A stretch of 64,000 nt of DNA from Leptodontidium sp. MPI-SDFR-AT-0119 (Eukaryota; Ascomycota; Leotiomycetes; Helotiales; Leptodontidiaceae): contig JAHLEZ010000011.1 of assembly GCA_020726505.1 (NCBI GenBank), positions 2,356,001-2,420,000 on the forward strand. Direction: 5' to 3'. A program made the position numbers and the translations under genes. The notes beneath the pieces are model-generated. The model ran no database searches and was not told where the DNA came from. It saw only the letters and a list, made by a program, of their open reading frames with translations. Shown here one piece after another: positions 58,620 to 64,000 of this stretch. Position 1 is the first letter of the stretch. The number at the start of each line of letters is the position of its first letter.

Positions 58620-58972
58620 GTTTGTTTGTGAGCTTCTGTCTTCTACCTGGACTGGGATTGATCAGGATTCCTTCCATAGAAGCTTTTGACTTTTCAAAAG
58701 ACCATCCCATAGATGTTCCTGCAGGTTAAGGCGTCCATTAGTGAGTGAAGCAATTGGAGGTTGCGGGGTATGGAGATTATGTTTGGGGTACTGTATTGAC
58801 CCCGCTGTGGGGCTTTTCTGCCCCAAATACGCTTGTCCTTCTCCCTCCTTCACTCGGACAGAGGAAAGGTGATTTACATCCAATCAGAATGCTTTCGAGC
58901 CCAAGATAGAATCAAGAAGTTAATTATTCATTGCATTTTTTCTACGGCGGTTGAACAGAATCTGCATTCACA
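58620..58972. promoter_or_regulatory. Divergent promoter region between hydrolase and alcohol dehydrogenase
   Basis: About 350 bases between opposite start codons, so both promoters must be here. No clear TATA box. Shared control of the pair is plausible from arrangement alone. Confidence 0.45.
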
Positions 58973-60167
58973 ATGACGTCTCAAAAACGAAACCTCCCGC
59001 AGGTCATGAGGGCTCAATTTCTAGAATCCTTCAAGACACCATACGTTCTTCGAACCGTCCCATTACCCAAACCATCATCACTCTATGATCTCTTAATCAA
59101 AGTAGATGCATCATCATACTGCCATACTGATGCTGTCCTGTCCGAAGGACTTATGCCGCCAAACCCTCCATCCTTCCCTCACATCGGCTGTCATGAGTTC
59201 GCCGGCACAATACTTTCCGTACCACCCTCGGATACCTCAGCTATGACCTTCAAAGTTGGGGACAGAATTGGAGTCCCTGGACGTGCTTTCAATCCCTGTG
59301 GATCTTGCTTCGAATGTCTGGACGAGAAGGGCCCCGATAGTGATCCAACGGGGTACTCAGTCTTCTGCCCAAACTCGGGGAACAATGGACTTAGTCGAGC
59401 AGGTGGATTTGCCGAATATGCGGTCGTGGATGCTCGACAGGTTGCCCCTATACCATCGTCGATGACTGCTGTGGAGACTGCACCTCTTATGTGTGCGGGC
59501 GTCACGATATATTCAGCTCTGAAGCGATGCCAACTGCACCCAGGACAAAGAGTTGGTATTGTTGGCTGTGGAGGAGGTTTAGGACATCTCGGACTGCAAT
59601 TTGCGAGTAAGATGGGATTGAAAGTGATGGGTCTGGATTCAGCCGACGGCGCTTTGAAGTTAGCTCGCGAGCTGGATACTGGCGCAAGGATCGTCGATGT
59701 TCGGACTGAACAGGCAGACAATGTTGTTCAAGAAGTTGGCAAGGAGGATGGGAAGAAGGACTCCGGTGATATGGGTCTTGACGCCGTTATCATCCTGCCA
59801 GAAAGCCAAAAGGCCTTCGAATACGGGGTTCGACTTTTAAAAAATCACGGCAAATGTGTTGTTGTGTCGTTTCCGGAAGCAGGCTTTCACTTCTCTGCGC
59901 GTGATGTTGTCTTTCGCGATATCTCGATTGTTGGAAGCCTCGTTGGAAGCAATAAGGCATTGAGAGAAATGTTAGAATTCGCAGCAGGTAAGTCGATTTA
60001 ATGTGGCTTCGTCGAATCTTGAAACAAAGCCTGATTTCCCTCGAACAGAGCACCGAGTCAGGGCGGTCATCAAAACTTTTCCGCTGTCGAAGTTGAATGA
60101 GCTTGTCACAGAATATCGCAAAGGAAGTGGTGGAAAATTGGTCATCGATATGTCATTGGAGACCTAA
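58973..60167 (+). CDS. Zinc-dependent alcohol dehydrogenase (medium-chain)
   Basis: Two exons (58973-59987, 60049-60167) encode about 377 residues. The catalytic zinc Cys lies in ASSYCHTDA and the partner His in GCHEFAGTIL. A structural-zinc-type Cys lobe follows (NPCGSCFECLDEKG). The cofactor motif is GIVGCGGGLGHLGLQFA. The C-terminal LSKLNELVTEYRKGSGGK is conserved in the family. Members interconvert alcohols and aldehydes with NAD(H). The substrate is unknown. The intron join (AAG|AG to EHRV) is needed to reach the conserved C-terminus. Confidence 0.92.
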
Positions 60168-60275
60168 AATGTTGTCCGAGAGTATTATGACTTAGATATG
60201 CAGGTAGAAACATCAAGCAAGGCGTCTACCGAAGGTCCTTATTCAAAATGAAATTCCTGATTCAAGAATCAAGAA

Positions 60276-62994
60276 TCATGTCGGCGACAACCCCGGCTCC
60301 AACATATCAGCATAGGTGTTGAGTGAGCTTCCAATGACATCCACAATTGCCCAAGTTTGAGCCCCTCTGAAGATTGTTGCCCAGACCCGTAAAACCCCTG
60401 CACTGAGATGCTTCATCATAGCTGGCGAGTCTGTTGGAATATCGGAAGGTACAGCGAATTCGGTCTCGTTCAACATGGTTTTGACAAGTGAACTTATTCT
60501 CCATTCGTCATCTGTGATTGGAGGTTCGGGATTCGGGAGAGAAAGAGCTTCAAGCCATTTACTGAGCAAGAACGCACACTCCAGCGAGCAAAGCGAGTGT
60601 TGAATTGACCAGATGAAGGTCTGTGTCTTTGATACTAGGCGAATTCCAATTTTAACGGGAATACTCAATGCATGAGCTGAGTGAAGAACTGCCCGGACAA
60701 GTTTTGGAGTCCGCTTGATGTCTGGACTTTCTCGAAATGCATTGGCAATCTGGATCGGATCGCGAGTGTCCAATGATCGGTACGGACCAGTGTCAATATT
60801 CAGTCGAATGTAAGCAAGCCGAAGAATGGCCGTTGAGTTGAATGCTACCGGCCCGTTAGGATCCATAGGGTCTAGTGAGGACTCGGGGGTTCGTTTCCAA
60901 CCCAGTTGCCAGTTGCGCAAGGCATGCTCGAGTGAAGAGAACTCTTCCTGTGTAAACTCTCCAGCACTATCGTATCGACAATTCGCAATTTGGCGGACAA
61001 AGAATATTTGTTGCACCAAGGCATGGATCAGGATGTAGTTTCCCAGGGATGAGTTAGACTCTGCGACTTCTCGGCCACTGCGGGAGAATAGCCGTCTCAG
61101 GGCTTCTTGAAATCCAATTTCAGGTGTTGATTTCTTCCTGAGCTCTCTCCAGGCCGTGGCATTTGATGCCTTGAATTCAGCTGCCGTCGACGGTAACATC
61201 AGCTTGATTTCGGAGTTTAGGATGAGCGGCGGAATGTTGTATACAATGCAGTGCAGGTTGAAGAAGCAAAAAACGATGAATTTTGTCCTTTTAGTACTTT
61301 CAAATCGTATCCATTCCTCCCATGATGCCCCATAAGGTAAGGATTGACTCTTGAGTCCATCGTCTCTGATGAGAGTTGCGAGAATGCTTTGAATAGCAAG
61401 GGCTTCTCGAAGAATTTCTCGGTGCTTCGCCCATGTGGCCATAGCCATCAGCAGTAGAAGTGCCTGGGCGGTCTGTATCAGGTCTGGCTTCTGTGAAGAG
61501 AATGTGGGAGATATCTCGGCATCAGTTGGTAAGCCTAATGGTCCAGAGATCGACGCAGTCCGGGCACTAGATGGAGCTGAGAGCTCATGGTCTGAATTGG
61601 GAGCTTCGACAGATAGGCCTTGATTTCCCTGTCTAGTTGGCTTGCCTAAACTTGCATCTCGTCGACGTATCCTGAAAGAAGCGATAGCCTGGCTGGCGTT
61701 GAACAATTCCACACCCTTCTCTCCCTCAAAGCAGTACTGTGCACCAACTGCGGCCATTGCTAAAGTGAGTTCGATTGAGCAATGTTCAATTGACATTGTG
61801 GGTATATGAAGAAAAGGTAGATGCTCATGGAAACCATTCACATACGCAGCTATGTACCGAGAGAGCGCTAAGCGGGATGGAAGCACGAAATCGGCAGAAA
61901 TGGCCAAGGAGAATTCTGATAGTTTGGCGACAATGATCTGTCTATCTGCTGGAGATACCTCGGCCAGCGGTCGAGCAGTTGATGCTAGTGGATCTTGAGC
62001 TGGACTTTCTTCTGGCTGCAGTGATGGCAGGCGAGAGCCAAATCGCGAAAAGGAGTTTGGTTCTTCGATGTTTCGATTTTGACCGAAAGTGGGTAATCCC
62101 TGTCTCCCTGAAACAGGTGGCATATCATCAACGTAGGAGAATGATTCGGGCGAGAAAAGGACCATAGGTTGTCCAGCGCTCATCAAAGTCGAAAAGTTGC
62201 AGGATGAAAGAGGCTCACTGTCGAGAAAGGCAGCCAAATGATCGAGAGACTCTTCAAATCCCAACCAATTTGGGGCTGTGTCGAATCGATCAACTATCGG
62301 ATTCGACTCATTTGGCGGAGGCATTTCAAGTGATATGTCGGGTGTCTGCGCCGAGGGAACCTCAAATGTTCCTTGGAGTGCAGAATACTCCGCTGCCATG
62401 GACAAAGTAGCTAGAGAATAGCCGTTGTTCTGACTGGAACTGAGCGGTGCATCGAACGCCATCCCACCAGGCGACATGTTATCCAGGTCAAAGCCAAAGC
62501 CATTGTCTGGCGATGTTCCTGATGCCGTTTGGGGATCTCCTTCGTTGTTGAATGTTACTCTTCTCCTCCTCTTTGATCTCCCCGATGCAACCGGCCGATC
62601 CACTCCGTCGTTCTGATCGTTTCCTAAGGCATTGAGAGCATCCTTTTCGTGGGTAAGTCTTAGGTGGCGGATCAAAAGATCACTGCGGCTGTTAGTTTAA
62701 CGCATAGTAGGATATGCACATGAGGAGGAGTGGGGACTTTTACCTTCTACTGAAATGTGAATCACATTGTTGGCAGCTGAACGGCTTATCTTGGGTATCT
62801 GTTGGTGGGCTTTTCAGCGATGCTTCCCCAAACCACATTAGTGGGCACCTACGAATCCTCTCATGCCTTTGCAGATGCTCTAGTCGTGCGAATCGCCTTT
62901 GGCAATGTTGACATTGAAACCTCTTTTTGACCTTTGTAGGTGCCGACGCCACCTCCCCCTGGTTGTCTGTAGCTGCTTCACTTGACAGAACCAT
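60276..62994 (-). CDS. C2H2 zinc finger plus Fungal_trans transcription factor
   Basis: Three exons (62994-62853, 62798-62744, 62682-60276) encode about 867 residues. Two C2H2 fingers lie near the N-terminus. The first ends QRHERI and its linker HTQDKPF is restored across intron 1. The second is FSCQQCDSHFSRSDLLIRH, completed across intron 2. A basic segment (GRSKRRRR) and a polar region follow. The C-terminal half is a Fungal_trans-type domain (RYIAAYVNGFHEHLPFLHIP, then WEEWIRFESTKRTKFIVFCF). Nuclear regulator; target genes unknown. The neighbouring alcohol dehydrogenase and hydrolase are natural candidates, but this is inference. Confidence 0.92.
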
Positions 62995-64000
62995 GGGGTA
63001 CGATGTGAGTCTGACTAATCAGATGGAGATGGAGGAGAGCCAGTGATCGATTCTTGGTCGATGACTATCGATTCAGTCTGCGTAGATTGGAATCTTGATG
63101 TGTTGATGCCGGGATGAAATTTGTTTGGAGAAGACTGAGGTTGAGAATGCGGGGAAGATGGATGCCCAGACCTGGGTTTGCGGCCGGCTAAGCGAGCAAG
63201 GGTAACTACCTAGGTAGTTCTTGATTGGGCGAGTGTAATCTGGGTAAATGTTTGACTTTGTGTAGATCAGACTGCAGTTCCTGGACTAGCTAATGTAAGT
63301 GATCGATTTGAGAAACGAAACAATTTCAATTTGCAGGTTTAGTTCAGAGCTTCCTATTTAGACTGAGTCCTCGGTTTCGAGCATCGGTCGCACTTCACCA
63401 GCCTCTTACTCCAAGGACAACATATACTTGAACTTAGGCTCAGTAGATTTTTGGGTATCTGAAACAGAATTAATGACTAAAATGGAAATGAAAAACCACA
63501 GGGACTGTAAAGAACGAGCTATAGTAGAAGTCCAATACCGAGCGAAACACAAAGCTTGTCAAAAGCGAAGTGGATGCATACACAGTGCAATATGAACAGA
63601 ACTGGATCGATTTGGTGCAACTGAACTTATTCTAACGACTCTGGAGTTACATAGCTAGGAGCTTCAGGATAACAGGCTTTGAACAGGATTGTCTCATTAC
63701 AAGCAAATGCCGAGCCCAAAATTATTTCACGCTCCCATGAGGTCTCAACCCATTCATCGAATGTCTCTGAGCAGAATCGGATATTGAAGTATTTTAAAGG
63801 GGTCTTGGGAATACGAATTAATCAGAGCTCAGCCCCTTTGGACACTTCAACGGCTATTGCTTCATGCTACGGTGTGACGCCAAGCTACAGCTGCGTCGAT
63901 TTTGAATATTGTTACGGAATTAGGCATCAAATGTCGTTCCTTGCCATATAAATTTGCTTTCCTATCCATGTCTATCATGAATACTATTCGTCTCCTCGAC
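62995..64000. other. Upstream region of the C2H2 regulator; no gene seen
   Basis: About 1 kb to the window edge. Short frames only (the longest is 90 codons at 63679-63951), with no recognised motif. Expected to hold the promoter and leader of the regulator. Confidence 0.4.

Noticed and set aside
1..64000. tRNA, rRNA or CRISPR features
   Set aside because: Scanning by eye for A and B box pairs, rRNA cores and regular spaced repeats found none; a tRNA search program could still reveal a missed one.

Overview
The window looks like nuclear DNA of a filamentous ascomycete (Pezizomycotina, Leotiomycetes-like by overall impression). Genes are split by 43-80 nt GT-AG introns, and the families are typically fungal: Zn2Cys6 and Fungal_trans regulators, a HET-domain protein, DHA2 and Dal5-type MFS carriers, Spt16, Sae2/Ctp1 and Cdc50. 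I see no tRNA, rRNA or CRISPR array. The species cannot be fixed from sequence alone. All exon boundaries were inferred by hand from splice signals, frame continuity and family knowledge; no alignment or transcript data were available.

Layout. 1-9.7 kb: the 5' part of a large tandem-dehydrogenase fusion gene (minus strand), divergent from a PrtT-like Zn2Cys6 regulator, then two MFS transporters. 9.7-12.6 kb: a long gene-poor stretch. 12.6-28.3 kb: a housekeeping-like block with a polyQ/ankyrin protein, a secreted alginate-lyase-type enzyme, Sae2/Ctp1 (DNA-end resection), a Cdc50-type flippase subunit and Spt16 (FACT). 29-35.4 kb: a Fungal_trans_2-type regulator, two oxidoreductases (SDR and Gre2-like) and a secreted SGNH esterase.

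35.5-51 kb is the most unusual part. A methionine-permease-like gene carries three frameshifts. A Dal5-family MFS gene carries two frameshifts and three in-frame TAG codons. A long membrane-protein ORF carries three in-frame stops. These sit between intact genes: an ACC-synthase-like aminotransferase, a small membrane protein, an M50-type protease and a HET-domain protein. 51-54 kb is repeat-rich. It contains a 462-bp element with perfect 40-bp terminal inverted repeats and a TAA target duplication, plus older inverted repeats.

54-63 kb returns to intact genes: a second Fungal_trans_2-type regulator related to the one at 29 kb, a 3-hydroxyisobutyrate dehydrogenase, a metallo-beta-lactamase-fold hydrolase divergent from a zinc alcohol dehydrogenase, and a C2H2 plus Fungal_trans regulator. 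The best candidates for follow-up are the cluster of decaying genes, the inverted-repeat element, the three-ankyrin super-repeat, two GC-AG introns, and the 48-nt in-frame intron of the protease.
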